In this document: one piece after another, positions 1-11,714 of the stretch
Layout: every line of letters starts with the position of its first letter
How positions within the stretch are numbered: the stretch's first letter is position 1
NCBI RefSeq assembly: GCF_901000735.1
Contig: NC_081549.1
Location: 22,869,850 to 22,933,849, forward strand
Direction of reading: 5' to 3'
Length of the DNA: 64,000 nucleotides
Source of the DNA: Corylus avellana
Taxonomy: Eukaryota > Streptophyta > Magnoliopsida > Fagales > Betulaceae
Position numbers and translations under genes: made by a program
The notes under the pieces: generated by a model
What the model was told of the DNA's origin: nothing
Database searches by the model: none
The model's input: only the letters and a program-made list of their open reading frames with translations

Positions 1-380
1 CACGTTAACCATAATTAAATTTCATTGTTTAATTTTTGAAGTAATATTTGCCACATGGATTGTCATGTGAGTTTACAAGGAATTTGTAATAAATGTTGTA
101 GTATCTCTAACAACACTCATATTTAAAATATTGTTTTTAATCTTTGGTACGATTATTAAGATAAACATTGGTGTGGTGTATCATTGTAAGTTGTAATGCA
201 ATAGTTTTGCCATCCATCAACAGATATACAAGTACAAAGTAATGCTAAAAATCAATTATTTCACAATTATGACATGATAGATTCAACCAACATGATAACT
301 ATAAGATAGTTATGAGATTAAAAAAATGTGTTTTATAGCATTAACTCGTGAGTAAAACTATCTACTTCACTAAAATCTCT
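1..380. other. intergenic, 3' flank of the PPR gene
   Basis: AT-rich spacer with no ORF worth reporting. Bases about 55-115 resemble, in inverted orientation, the stretch at about 4438-4500, so both are probably fragments of one dispersed repeat. Any polyadenylation signal of the neighbouring minus-strand PPR gene would lie here, but I cannot pick one out. Confidence 0.5.
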
Positions 381-1874
381 TTATCGTGGCTTCCTATCCG
401 GAATCACCCCTCGCTTTAACGCCGCGCCGTATATATTACAAGCGCTCAATAACCATTTCCGTCTATTGCACTCCTCAATTAAAAGGTTATAAGAAATTTT
501 GTTGGGGATTCTTCTTCCTTCATCCATGAGGATCAGAACTAACAGGGCCTCATCTACTCTACCTTCAGCACAAAGTGCTCGAATTACACCGTTAAAGGTG
601 ATTATATGTGGAGAATGCCCCATTCGTGTAAAATCATGTAAGTTGTCCAAAGCGTCCTCAGTTTTCTCTCCCACACATAGAGCTTTAATCATTAGGCCAT
701 AGGTACTATGGTCTATGACGTAAAACCCATTCTTCATTTTCTCAAACAGTTGATACGCATTTTCTAGCAGATCTTTTTCCTTCCAGGATCTCCTGCATAA
801 CCCTCTCAGGAGAGTATTCACCATCCTCTCGTCCGCTTCAAAACCATCCCCCATCATCTCCTTATAAGTTCGCAGCGCAGAGCGAATTTTACCCCATTTC
901 AGCAACCCATGCAACAAGGTGCTATAAGTGATATAATCAGGCATGCAATTTCTCTTCTTCATTTGCTTCAAAACACCAATACCCTTCAATGGCCTCCCCT
1001 CCTTACAAAACCCATTAAACAGAGTGTTGTAAGTGACCACATTTGGTGTCAACCCCATCTCCACAGCTTCATCAAGCAATTCCACTGCCTCATCTGACCG
1101 ACCCACTTTACAAAAACCATCCATAACAGCTGTGTATGTGTAAATGTCTGGCTTCACGGAATCCTTCTTGATTTTTATCAGCATCTCAAATGCTTCCTCC
1201 ACCCTTCCCACATAACACAACCCCTTCAACAAGCAATTGTAGGTCTGAACAGTGGGTTTGCAACCAATTCTGCCCATGAAATCAAAAACCTCAAAAGCTC
1301 TCTGCAATCTACCTCTTTTGCAGAACCCATTTATGAGAATGGTGACTGTTGCAACATCTGGGTGAAAACCCTTCTCTTCTACCATCTGGTCCAAGACCCG
1401 TTTGGCCTCATCCAGATGATTTTTCTTGCAGTAGCACCTGCTCACGATGGAAAATGTCCACGAATCTGGCTCAAACCCATAAGATGACATATCAGAGAAC
1501 AGTTCCAAAGCAAGGTCAGGCTCTTCTGCAATGAATAAAGCCATTACCAGATCATTGAAGTCAGATATGGTACGAAACTCACGGTCTTTGACAAAGGTAC
1601 TGAGGAATTCAGTTCTTTCTTTTGTGGGTAATCCTCTAATTGTATCTATAAAATATTTTAACTGAAATCTATCATTACTGTCAACAAGGTTGATACTATG
1701 CACTGGTGCGTGCTCTGAACGATTTGTAGAAGACAACGACAGTGTTGTTGCAGTGACAAATCTCTTATAGTGGCTGCTTCTGTAGCTGTAGCCCAAGAAG
1801 AGAGGGATATCGAGTGAAGCGGATTGAACGGGAGAGAGAAGGAGTGTGGAGGGTGAAGCATAAAGAGAAGACAT
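381..1874 (-). CDS. P-class pentatricopeptide repeat (PPR) protein, 497 aa
   Basis: A single-exon gene, as usual for plant PPR proteins. About 105 N-terminal residues, rich in Ser and Thr with scattered Arg, look like a plastid or mitochondrial transit peptide. From about residue 106 to the end run 11 tandem helical repeats, mostly of 35 residues, each starting with the type seen in YNTLFNGFCKEGR and ending with a PD or PN pair (for example VKPDIYTYT). One repeat near residues 351-390 is longer (about 40). All repeats are P-type and there is no E, DYW or SMR domain after the last, so a role in organellar RNA stabilisation, splicing or translation is more likely than C-to-U editing. The RNA target cannot be read here. 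The start is the first Met of the frame, just before the transit peptide; the frame ends with TAA at 381-383. Confidence 0.93.
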   Translation of the reverse strand: MSSLYASPSTLLLSPVQSASLDIPLFLGYSYRSSHYKRFVTATTLSLSSTNRSEHAPVHSINLVDSNDRFQLKYFIDTIRGLPTKERTEFLSTFVKDREFRTISDFNDLVMALFIAEEPDLALELFSDMSSYGFEPDSWTFSIVSRCYCKKNHLDEAKRVLDQMVEEKGFHPDVATVTILINGFCKRGRLQRAFEVFDFMGRIGCKPTVQTYNCLLKGLCYVGRVEEAFEMLIKIKKDSVKPDIYTYTAVMDGFCKVGRSDEAVELLDEAVEMGLTPNVVTYNTLFNGFCKEGRPLKGIGVLKQMKKRNCMPDYITYSTLLHGLLKWGKIRSALRTYKEMMGDGFEADERMVNTLLRGLCRRSWKEKDLLENAYQLFEKMKNGFYVIDHSTYGLMIKALCVGEKTEDALDNLHDFTRMGHSPHIITFNGVIRALCAEGRVDEALLVLILMDEGRRIPNKISYNLLIEECNRRKWLLSACNIYGAALKRGVIPDRKPR

Positions 1875-2028
1875 CAGATCCGTGAGAGAGAGAGAGGTAA
1901 CCTACAGACTTCAGGATTTAGAGGAGGGTGATGCTATTGCTACCATAGAGACAAACACTGAGGCTAAAGTAAAATGCGGCGTCGTTTGTTTTATAGGCAT
2001 AATAGTATCTTTAGATGTAGATAATTGG

Positions 2029-2115
2029 GGTCAAACGAATTAGTCCAATCGGTTAGGACCATCCCATCTAATAAAGTGGAGATCACTAGTTTAAATCTCT
2101 ATTTAAAAAAAAAAT
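2029..2115 (+). mobile_element. SINE (tRNA-derived, short), copy 1
   Basis: An 87-bp insert bounded by a perfect 13-bp target-site duplication, TGTAGATAATTGG, at 2016-2028 and 2116-2128. It has a tRNA-like head with an A-box-like segment (TAGTCCAATCGG) and a degenerate B-box (AGTTTAAATCTC), and a 3' A-rich tail. It belongs to the same family as the copies at 8124, 14485 and 45756. It lies about 150 bp upstream of the PPR start codon, so it may sit in that gene's promoter. Confidence 0.8.
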
Positions 2116-2128
2116 TGTAGATAATTGG

Positions 2129-2976
2129 AGAGTCTCATGGGTTTAACGACGAGAAGGATCCTAAATGAAATCAAGGGGATCTATTTAATTGTTTTAGGGG
2201 GTTCTTGTCCAAATGAAAAATAGGGAGCTCAAAAATGACAAATTACTCCTTAAAAACAACTAACTTGTTCTTCTCAATTTTAAATAAAATGGAGAAGATT
2301 CAAGTCCATTTAACAATTTTAAAACTTACCATTTTCTACAAATTTGTTGTAACATGTGTATTTGCCTGCCAAATTGTGGAGCCAAATGCACTTTATACGT
2401 CTTGGGAGAATGATTAAGTATAATAGTCACAAGAGTCGATAAAAACACGCGTTTTTTTAATAAAACTCTTTTAATATTATCAAAAAGTCATGGGTTCCTC
2501 ACGTATTTAAAAAAAAAACTTATTCTAATTCAATTTAGATAAAAACTCTGAACGAGGAATAAAAATTAAGTCCGTAGAATCTAAAGATTAGATTAGAGAT
2601 GTAATGCCAAAAGCCAATTGGTGTTCAAGTTTGGACCATGTCAGGCAGGCCAAGAGGGTAAAAAACCCTCAACTTCCCCCAAGAAATTATAAGAGGTATC
2701 ATTATGGCTTGTCAATTGCATGATTGAAAAAATGTTGGAAAATTCATAATGATTCATCATTTTCTTTAGAAAATTTACACAACCCATGTATAAGAAAATA
2801 ATTGATTTTTCATTCCTTTCCATGTTCTTTACATGATGATTTGTGTACATAAATAATATAATATATAATATATAATATATAGCATATTCTCGAAGCCTTG
2901 CTTAAACTTTACCAAAAAAGAAGAAAAATGTGGATGAGAATTGTATCCCCTCAGCAATCTTGAAGCAATTCAAAGT
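2129..2976. other. intergenic, AT-rich
   Basis: No convincing gene. Bases about 2262-2305 contain a fragment of the MITE family with subterminal CAATTTTAAATAAAATGG described at 4076 and 14681. A TA-rich stretch lies at 2853-2882. The 69-codon minus-strand frame at 2641-2850 has no family features and I do not call it. Confidence 0.5.
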
Positions 2977-3363
2977 TCAAACCCGTAGTGATCTACTAAA
3001 AGCCTTCCAAGAGCAGGGATCTTTTGGATCTGCAGAAACCTCCCTCCTGCCGACACCACCCTTTCTACAAAGAATGGGGCTGAGCAACTTCTTGAACACC
3101 TTGTGGAAACCCGACCCATGACGCCGCCGTCGCACCTGCGTTGCCGTAGGCGGTGGAGCCGGAGCAGCAATCATGACCGGCGCTTGGAGGCTAACCACTC
3201 TGGCTTTCGGCTCTGAAAGGCTCCGTCGCATCATGGCTTGGCTCAGCTGCACCTCAAAGGAGAGTCTTTCAAACCTGTCCAACAGTGTGCTCTGCTCATC
3301 TCCAAACTTCCTAAGAACCACTTCTATTTCGTCCATTGTTTCCAAATGCTGAGCAAATTTCAT
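2977..3363 (-). CDS. small plant protein of unknown function, 128 aa
   Basis: A single-exon frame from 3363 with TGA at 2977-2979. I do not recognise a named family. Residues about 5-45 are charged and heptad-like (DEIEVVLRKFGDEQSTLLDRF), compatible with a short coiled coil. A proline/alanine-rich linker (about residues 60-72) follows, then a basic patch (RRRRH) and an amphipathic segment (FHKVFKKLLSPILCRK), and a basic tail. There is no signal peptide or membrane segment. GC content is clearly higher than in the surrounding spacer and the composition looks protein-like, which is why I call it although no function can be given. The basic patch could serve as a nuclear signal; that is inference. 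Confidence 0.6.
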   Translation of the reverse strand: MKFAQHLETMDEIEVVLRKFGDEQSTLLDRFERLSFEVQLSQAMMRRSLSEPKARVVSLQAPVMIAAPAPPPTATQVRRRRHGSGFHKVFKKLLSPILCRKGGVGRREVSADPKDPCSWKAFSRSLRV

Positions 3364-4075
3364 TGCATCTCACTTGTTTATGTGGAAGTGGGAAGCTTAA
3401 AAGTTAAAGGGTTCCCAGCCCTTGTGATTTTTAAAGCTGATAATTATAAGAAGTGAGACAAGGAGTCTTTGTCGAAGCAAAGTATCAGCAGATGGACACT
3501 GAAAAGAGTGGTTTCATTACTCTTTTCGGCTAATTGGGTGACTGCAACAACATTTTGACAGCCTTTTCAGTTTCATCTCTTGATACTTTGCTTGGATTAA
3601 GACTCATTATCCGTAGCAATCAAAAAAAAAAAAAAAACACACTTTTATTTTATTATTATCTTTTTTTTTTTTTTTTTTTAAAGCAATGCAATATTCTACA
3701 CTTTTATCGCACTGATATCTTACTGGACTGACGTAATAATGTCTATCAACTCTTAAATTATACTTTGTTAACAAAATATATATAAGGGCTAATAGATACG
3801 GACAAGGGTGTAGTATGCAACACTACTCTCTTCTTTTTTTGAACGATGACTGGTCTAAAGGTTTATTAACATTGTCATATCAGCATTATAGGATAATAAC
3901 AAAATAAAAGTGTAATTTTTTTGCATTACAACAGGTTTTACGACATGAGTAATGCTATATATCACAATAGTATCTCATTACTATTCTACTATGCTAATAT
4001 AACATTGTCAATTAATGAAATATTGAGGTGTTATGTATCATTGTTTTTTACGGTAGAGACTTTTGTTTGAAACAG

Positions 4076-4215
4076 ATTCTCTCAATTTTAAATGAAATGG
4101 AGATGAACGTAAAAATTAAGACAAAATTATCTTCATCTTTTAAAATTTGAATAATTTTATCTCACCATTTTGCCTAAATACTCTCCTCCATTTCAAATGA
4201 AATTGAGAGATTTTT
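4076..4215. mobile_element. short TIR element (MITE), palindromic-end family
   Basis: Terminal inverted repeats: left GATTCTCTCAATTTTAAATG, right near 4180-4212 with CATTTCAAATGAAATTGAGA. The ends match those of the better-preserved copy at 14681-14846. No clean target-site duplication was found, so the borders are approximate. Confidence 0.5.
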
Positions 4216-5294
4216 TTTTTGAGCGTAGATTTGTACTCCTTGCATTCAATTACTACCCATTATTGTACCTAAACTTTTGGGCTATATCATGCCAATTCAC
4301 TGCATTTTTATTTCTAGTCAGATGGGGTGGATCTTTTCATTTATATTTTCTAGTAACTATGTCGGATAATAAATATTACTTGATTTGCTTTAAAGCACCT
4401 TGCTCGCAAATGGACAAAGTCACTTAAAATTCTTGGAGGTAATATATTTTTTATTACACTTCCTTACAAACTCACATGATATTTTATATTAATGAAAATA
4501 AGTGTGACATGGTAGTTCATATTTTAATGGTTAATATGATATGTATTATGCGAATTGTCACATGACATATTTTGTAGTAATTGACATGATAAGTGTCATG
4601 TAAATTGTTACATTTATTTATAAAATATTTATAATAAAAATTGTAACGCTCCCAACAACCCTCGAATCAATTTTATCACAAAAAGTGCTAAAGATTAGCA
4701 CATTAGAAAAGGAAATTTTTATATAATTAGAAACCATTACGCTTTGTTCTTTCTTGCACGAAAGGAATCACGTTGTACTCTTTCCCTCGCTCTGTTTTAG
4801 GAGGCTGGTGGCTTACTTCCGACGAAAGTTGCAAAACAATTAGGTCAACATTTTGGGCCTTGCATTAACCTTCTGTGGGCCTCTGTTTTGTCAAGCCCAT
4901 CTCCAGGCCATTGACTTTGAAATAATGGCTTAATATCAAATATTACTTGGGCCTTAGTCCATGTACATCGGGGTTGCGGAGTGTTACAATGTTGTCCACC
5001 CCTCCCCATCCCACCCCTTAAACTTGACATTCTCATCAAGGTCACTTTATGTAGTGTTTTGGTATCACATGATGTTAGTAGGTAGTTCTAATACAATTTT
5101 TAACTACTCAAGAAAGACACTAACTACATTTATACTATCACCCCAAAATGATTAGTCAATTTATAACTTTTTTATAATCAATAGATGAGTTTCATATAAT
5201 AAGTAAGCAATATAAAACTTGGCACTTATGAATGTATTATAAATTGTCCACTCTATATGGATCACTCATCTTTCCAATATGAGACTGGTGCGTT

Positions 5295-5415
5295 ACATTA
5301 CACCCCAATCCCACTAAGCTGATGTAGTAGTGTTCATCAATCCTTCAAATTTTATTTTAAAAAAGATTGATGGATACTACCACATCAGCTCAGTTGGACG
5401 AGTGTGTAATATTTA
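5295..5415. repeat. long imperfect hairpin (MITE-like)
   Basis: The arms at about 5312-5345 and 5359-5392 pair over about 33 bases (GCTGATGTAGTAGTG against CACTACCACATCAGC-like sequence) around a loop of about 25 nt. Weaker pairing continues outwards (ATTACAC against GTGTGTAAT). The symmetric extension suggests a small foldback transposon rather than a microRNA precursor. Confidence 0.55.
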
Positions 5416-6278
5416 GCATTGCTCTTCAACCATTTCTAATTCATTAATTCTCAAATGTAATTTTCTATAAACTTTTATTATTTATATATATTTTAAACAT
5501 AATAATTGAATTGATAAATATGAACATGAATAAATTTTATTATTTAAATTAAAAAATAAAGTTTTTCTTCCATTCAAATGGGAGAAAATTTCTTCAACTC
5601 AATTTATTGAATTAACGCACATTTTAAATATATATGATTTTATATAATTTTTAAAGTGCATGTAATAATTAAAAACACATAGGAGAATTATATACATTTT
5701 GAACTATGTTAATTTATTAGCCTCAATTAAAAGTTAATTACAAAAAAAAATTATCGACTCTTCACACCATCCATCCGACGTGTTTTATGTAATTTTCCTT
5801 ACTTAAAAATTAATGACGCTTCACATCAATCCACTTCACCAGAAACGTGTTTTCGTTTGGTCTGTGACATAAACCTATGAAAAAAAATTAAAAAAGAAAA
5901 AGAAGGAAAATTCTCGGAGACTCCGGCTGTTGTGTAGAAGCGGACTTCGGTAGGGTCAAATCCCTGCAAATCCAACAGTTCTCGCGAACACCAAATACAA
6001 ATTTCCAAATCCGTAGAGGCTAGATCGTCTTCCTTTCCAAAGTACCCAAATGTGAAATAAACCCTATAATTCGAATCCTCTAAATTGTTTCCCATTTTTG
6101 TCAAGCTATCCTCAAACTTGCACTGCGTCTGCGTGTTCTCTAAGCTTTTAGATACGAAATCTATCTCTATCTCTGTTCTCTGAAAATTACGAAAATTCAT
6201 TGTCCTCGTTGTTTGGCTTTGCTCTCAAGCCAAAGCGATTGTCCTGATCCTTAACAGCGGGTAAAAAGCAAGCTGTAA

Positions 6279-9200
6279 ATGGGTAAAAATGCGTTTCTCG
6301 CAGCGCTTTTCGTGGTTCTGATTGTTGCCGATGTCTCCGATGCTTCGTTGTATGGAGTGCTCGAAAGGCTGCTGGGTGCGGCTCCTAAAGACCCTGAAGT
6401 AAGTAGAAATTCTCTTATCTTTTTCGCTCTTTCTAATTGCTTTTCCTTATTACTTGTTTGGGTTAGGAAGTTATTGGAAGGGTTAAGAAATGGTTTCTCT
6501 CTTTAGAACTCTCCGTCGCCGAGTCCCTTTCCCGGTGAGAACAAATTGGATCCTAAGCCAACTAAGGGGTCAAAGAACAACGAACCGGAGCCTCCGTTGC
6601 CCGACAACACAACCAAGGTGGATCCCAAGGGTCATCCCAGTGATAATGGTGAGCAGAGCGGTGATTCGAAAACGGCTGAGAACTGTGATGGGGCGTTGGG
6701 TAAGCCCTGCAAGGACCAGGGGACGATGACTGCCTGCATCATCAAAGGCGTTCAAAGCGGTAAATTCACATATACTGCTCTTGGCCATACCCAGATAATC
6801 GTTTGTGTTTGTTGTGGATTTTGACTAAAGAAGAGTTATATTTTTGCAGTATTAAGGGTAGTGGTGAAATTCCAAAGAAACAAAATCTATTGTGAAAAAT
6901 GTTTGTTCGTCTATTCAAATGCGTTTGTGATATAAACGGCATCCACAAGACACTAGTGTAGAATTTGATTATGAATGTTTTATTCCGTTACTGCCAATCT
7001 AACACAATACGACTTCTAGACTTCACTGAGATATGGTTTTATGCTGAGAAGGTACAAAGTTAGTCTAATTTAGAAACATGGGGGAATTTACTTTATGACA
7101 ACTGATTCCATCTGGTTTTTGGTTCCTTGTCTTGTTTTATTAGTAGCCATTATTGGGGCTAAGGCACTGTCTATGCATAGGTTGTAGGAACATGAAACTG
7201 TTCCGTTTCAATAGAGGTTCGAGAAACAATTGGGGGCAGTGAAGGTGCAGTGGTTGGAGTTTGTGAGCTGTTCCAACCACTGCTAGATGTGATTTCAAGA
7301 GCTGAACGAGAAGGAATATTACACAGAAGAGTCATGGAGACTAGGATGGCTAAGAAGTCTTTGAGATTAAAGTTGAGAATTTTCCTATTTTAATTGAGAA
7401 AACCTATACTTAAACTTCCACCGTTTGAAAACCTCAAAACCACCCTCTCTTACTAAGCTTTGGCTTATTGCATAATCAAATCTAGGCAGCAAATAGTCAA
7501 TCCTTTAGTGTTAATCCTGCATTGTTTTGGTATCATAGTTGTTTGCTCTTTTAACAGGCACTAGACTTAATGGTCACATATTGTATTTCTTTTATATCAA
7601 TGTCCCTGTGTAATTAATTATCAAAAACAAAAGTTTATTTGCATGCCTTTATTTTGTAGGGTTACATGTCCAAAGCCTTGTGCCCATCTCTAGAGATTGA
7701 AAAGTTCGTTTTTAGACTCCAAGTTGTTACAAATTAGATTGCCAAACAAAGCAATGATCAAGCCAACCGCCACAATTAAAAAACACCACAATCCAACAAA
7801 GCATAAAATAGAATCAACGCAAGGATTTGGTGACAAAGTTGAAACTTTTTAAAGAATTCTTTAAAAGTAAAACCACTATGGGGGCCAAAGGTATCCATTG
7901 TAGAAGATTTGTGCTACAATTTAGTCAAGTCACAAAACCTTTGCAAACCTTGACTCAGCTTGCAACCCCTGCAAACGACCTGTTCACCTCCCACTGTAGT
8001 GGCTCCAGAGCCTCTAGCTTTCTTCTGCAGGTATCACTTTCATGAACAATCTTTGTCTATTGCAACCAAAAACTTTGGTCGCTAAAAGTTTTATGTGGTT
8101 TGATTGATGATAAACAAGGGGAGGAAGTTCCTAAGAGGTAGCTTAATCGCTGGACCACGCCTAATGAAGCGGAGGTCACTAGTTTGAATCTCCTTCCTCC
8201 TCTTGTGCGAACATGTCAAAAAAAAAAAAAAAAACAAGGGGAGAAATCAAATATGTTTAAGCTCAAAACTATTTAAGTTTCTCTCCAACAACAATGAAAA
8301 ATAGCCTCTATATTTTTTGAAAATTGTAGGTCACTAGGCTTATATTATTATATAGGTAGGGATAAAATAGAGGTTTTAAAGCTAAGTTGGCTAATAATTA
8401 ATTTTGTTTGCGGCTTGTTCGATCGGTCAAACTTTAGGGTTTCAGTTTCAATCGAATGGACTTTGAACACAACTACAACCAAGGCTCTTGGGTTTTTGTA
8501 TGACTCACTTCGATCGAACCAAATGCATTGAGCTTGCCAACAAAGTCTTCAAATCTTCAATTCCAGCTTTTCTTGAACCCCATTTTATACCAACTCAACC
8601 CTAAACAAAAGCTTAAAATATTATATCCCGAACCAGGTGTTTTGACACTGAATTTGCCAACACTAAAATGCAACAAAGATTATAGCCTCTACATCAATTG
8701 GAGTGCTTTTTCTTTTGATGGATTTGTTTGAGTTGTTTAAGAGTGCATGGTGTTTTTTTTTTTCTTTTTTCCCCACATATCTTCTATAAATTAAAGATGT
8801 AATTCTATGCTGTTTTAAATTGGACAAGCTATCGTGCTACATTATCTTTTGTAAGAGAGAGCTCTTGCAAATCTATAGAATTCCACTGCTTGTACTCAGA
8901 AACAAACGAAGCTTAGAAGGGAAGAGAGAGGGAAATGGAATTAAAAATAAAAAGGCAAAGCAAGTGTCAAAACAACTGCTGCTGCTGTTATTGTTTGTGT
9001 ATTCAGTTACAACTCAGAAGTGAAAGGTCAAGATATGAAAAGAACTTTTTCATGCTTCTCTCTTCCTACAACACGGTGGATTGAGGGCTGTATGTTGATC
9101 ATACAATTCTATTTCACATATTTTTTGAAGAGATGAAAAGTTCTTAATTTACTTTCTCCTTTACTTGTAGCAGGGTCCAAAAAATTGGTTGTTCTTGTCA

Positions 9201-10380
9201 AAAATGTTGGAAAGAGCATTCTGAAAGTGAATCTTACCACGGAAAGTCAAGGTGCTAATCAGCATCTGGAAGTACCCAAAAACCAAACTAAAAAGGTATG
9301 GATCCTTCTTTGCCAATTTCTTATTCTCTGCTTTATTATTTCTCTGATTGATGTTGTCATTTTCTCTGATTTTCTTGGAAATTTAATGGTACATGTATCT
9401 TTTGAAATAAGATTTCATTTGAAAGGTTGGATTGGGCTGTGAGCTATAGCCATCAAGAATATCTCCTCTTTCTTTTTCTTTAACAATTTTAAATATAGCT
9501 TTGCTTAATGAGAGATTTAATTGAGTATTTATGGCTCTGAAAAGCTTGATTACGAGAAATATATTCCTATCTTTTGACCCTTTTTCCTTAATTTATGGCT
9601 AAATGCGGAGAAGGGAGATGGAGAAGTTTGGATGAATAGGGAAATGGTTCTCTTTTGGCAGTTTTTGGCTGAGATCTGCAATGAAAGGCCCTCTATTGTT
9701 TGGCCAGCTGAGTTAATGATTAAAGAGTATTAAACGATCGGTTTAAAAGGCTGTTATTGGGTCCTAGATCTTGCTGTTATATGTTTAATTGTTTCTAATG
9801 GATTAGATACATATTCCGGAGCCATGGATAACCCAAAAATTTTGCTTGGTTCTATTTTTAATACAATTTATGGGAAACTACAGAGGGCTTCTTGTAAGTA
9901 GATTTGCTCCACTGTTGCTTGTTTGTGTTTCAGATCGATATCCCACTATCTAATGACAAAAGCTCCAAAATCATATTGAATGCTGGAAATGGTGAATGCG
10001 AGCTTCATTGGGACCACCCTCCTGTAAAAGAAAGCTTTGTGCGCCTTCCAACTTATGACAAGGTAGTGACTCCAGTCAATGGTGCCTACTTCTTGATTCT
10101 TACAGTGCTTGCCTTTGGAGGGACATGGGCTTGCTGCAAGTTTAGGAAGAAGAGACACCACGATGGGGTCCCATATCAAGAACTTGAAATGGGTTTGCCT
10201 GAATCTGTAACAGCTACCAATGTGGAAACAGCAGAAGGTTGGGATCAGGGTTGGGATGAAGACTGGGATGAAGATAATGCAGTGAAGTCACCAAGACGTC
10301 TTGTAGGAAGCATTTCTGCAAATGGCCTTACTTCTAGATCTTCAAACAGAGAAGGATGGGAAGATGACTGGAATGACTAG
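6279..10380 (+). CDS. single-pass membrane protein, DUF7356-like, 313 aa (4 exons)
   Basis: Exons read as 6279-6398, 6507-6759, 9174-9295 and 9934-10380; phases join exactly (0, 1, 0) and give 313 residues. An N-terminal signal peptide (about 1-23, FLAALFVVLIVADVS) is followed by a Pro/Asn/Asp-rich linker, then a compact domain with conserved cysteines (ENCDGALGKPC, then NGECELHW), then one membrane helix (about 214-235, AYFLILTVLAFGGTW), a basic stop-transfer CKFRKKRHH and a cytoplasmic tail with acidic Trp repeats (GWDQGWDEDWDE and GWEDDWND at the C-terminus). The layout matches the plant family I know as DUF7356; the family name is from memory. The topology suggests a type I protein with an extracytoplasmic domain. 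The WDEDWDE tail could recruit trafficking or clathrin-associated factors, but that is inference. Intron 2 (2.4 kb) carries a SINE. Confidence 0.8.
8124..8231 (+). mobile_element. SINE (tRNA-derived), copy 2, inside intron 2
   Basis: Flanked by a perfect 12-bp duplication, AAACAAGGGGAG, at 8112-8123 and 8232-8243. The A-box TAGCTTAATCGC and B-box AGTTTGAATCTCC are recognisable, the body ends CTCTTGTGCGAACATGT, and the tail is a run of about 16 A. It lies in intron 2 of the DUF7356-like gene in sense orientation. Confidence 0.85.
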
Positions 10381-11405
10381 TTATTTGACAGCCTAAAGGG
10401 GGCCGAAAGGAGAATTTTTGCTAAAAGGTAGGTGAGGTAGCAGAGGGTGGACAAGAAGTAAACAAAATTAAACTCAATGTACAACAAATAGGATCATTGA
10501 GAACTTGAATATAGAACTGTCTCACAGTTTTTTGTTTCCTGGATGAAAAATCTCGCTTCGTTGATCTTGTCAATTGTCATGTAATAGTTGGAGCCCAAAA
10601 TGAGGTATGTAAAAGTTGGGTTTTTTTTTTTTGGAAGTACAGGAGTTAAACATCAATATTTTTGTACTTCGTTGTACTCTTCTATCTTCATTTATTTTCT
10701 TGGAAAGAAGGCAGTTGGAGATGCATAGGTTAATCCTAATCAGAAACATTTAATTAAACGGTTTGAATTTTGATCTCCTTATCATTTTTGGGTGGAGATT
10801 TTCTCTTAGGTTGCCTTCTTGGGAGCTGCTTCTCTTTGTGGACGGGTGTGGACAGGGATCTTGTGCTAAGGTTGCCTTTTTCGCGCAAATCTTCACTAAA
10901 TGGCGGGATTATCAAAGATTATTCGTGCTCCTTACTCTGCGGACTTGGCAAAGCTGGGGGTAAAGACGTGCTGGGCTCCTCCCTTGTGATCTAATGCATA
11001 TGGGATGGGCGTTGTGGATTGGGCCCTCCCATATGGGCCTCTTCCCGGGGGCCCATTCCATTTACAAATTAGTTTGTAGGAACTCAAAGAAAATAACATG
11101 TTTTCTTTACCACGTGAGAATTACCATTTTTTTTTTTTTTTTAAGCATATGAGAATCACAAATTTATTTTAACAATAAGTGCTTCTCACATGCTTCTTAA
11201 ATAGCATTGTTAAAAAAGTACTAAAGAACAAGGTTGGATTGTAGGAACTCATACATCCCAACTTGTTTTTAACGAAGAGTAATTTTAAGTAGCCTATTTA
11301 TATCTTACTAAGAATGATGTGGTTATTAAAATCATAATTTGATCATAATTTAATAATGATCAATGAAAAGCTCAATAGTGATTTTAATTGCCATATTATT
11401 CTTAG
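10381..11405. other. 3' flank and intergenic spacer
   Basis: The 3' untranslated region of the DUF7356-like gene probably covers about 10381-10700. The rest is AT-rich with no supported gene; overlapping short frames at 10763-10994 have no family features. A GC-rich patch with CCCGGGGGCCC lies at about 11040-11055. Confidence 0.5.
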
Positions 11406-11640
11406 TGTCTGTTTGGGATTGCGTTTGAAGGGCTTAAAAATGTTTAACACTAAAAAAGTCTGTCTGAAGAAAAAAATACTCGTTCGGTAAAAAAATTAAA
11501 AGAGTTTTTAAGGGTTCAAAGAGCTTAAAAATGGCAAAAAAAAAAAAACACTTTTGACAAAAGCTTAAAAATAAAGCTTTTACCCAAAAGCTCTTTTTGA
11601 CTTAAAAGTTATATTTCTCAAATACAATCTTAAACAAGAC
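11406..11640. mobile_element. MITE with 5-bp target duplication
   Basis: A 235-bp element with imperfect terminal inverted repeats: left TGTCTGTTTGGGATTGCG, right end complementary to GTCTTGTTTAAGATTGTA. It is bounded by the direct repeat CTTAG at 11401-11405 and 11641-11645. The interior is rich in A runs and GCTTAAAAAT-like motifs. A related 3' end lies at about 12970-13015. The superfamily is uncertain. Confidence 0.6.
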
Positions 11641-11714
11641 CTTAGTAAGACACTAGTAGCCACCTAAAATTACCCACCCTTTAAATTGTAAAAAACAAGG
11701 GAAGAAAATCTTTA

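Larger units (their letters stand above)
3364..6278. other. intergenic, repeat fragments and probable 5' leader of the next gene
   Basis: About 2.9 kb without a supported gene. It holds poly-A and poly-T runs (3620-3680), a MITE at 4076-4215, fragments of a dispersed repeat around 4438-4660 (related in inverted orientation to about 55-115), and a long hairpin at 5295-5415. Bases about 5880-6278 are less AT-rich and are probably the 5' untranslated leader of the plus-strand gene at 6279. Confidence 0.5.

Noticed and set aside
5295..5415. microRNA precursor
   Set aside because: The hairpin is convincing, but pairing extends symmetrically as in a foldback transposon, and no known plant microRNA sequence is recognisable.
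5826..6200. 124-codon minus-strand frame just upstream of the DUF7356-like gene
   Set aside because: It lies over what is most simply the 5' leader of the plus-strand gene, has no family features and no signs of coding composition.
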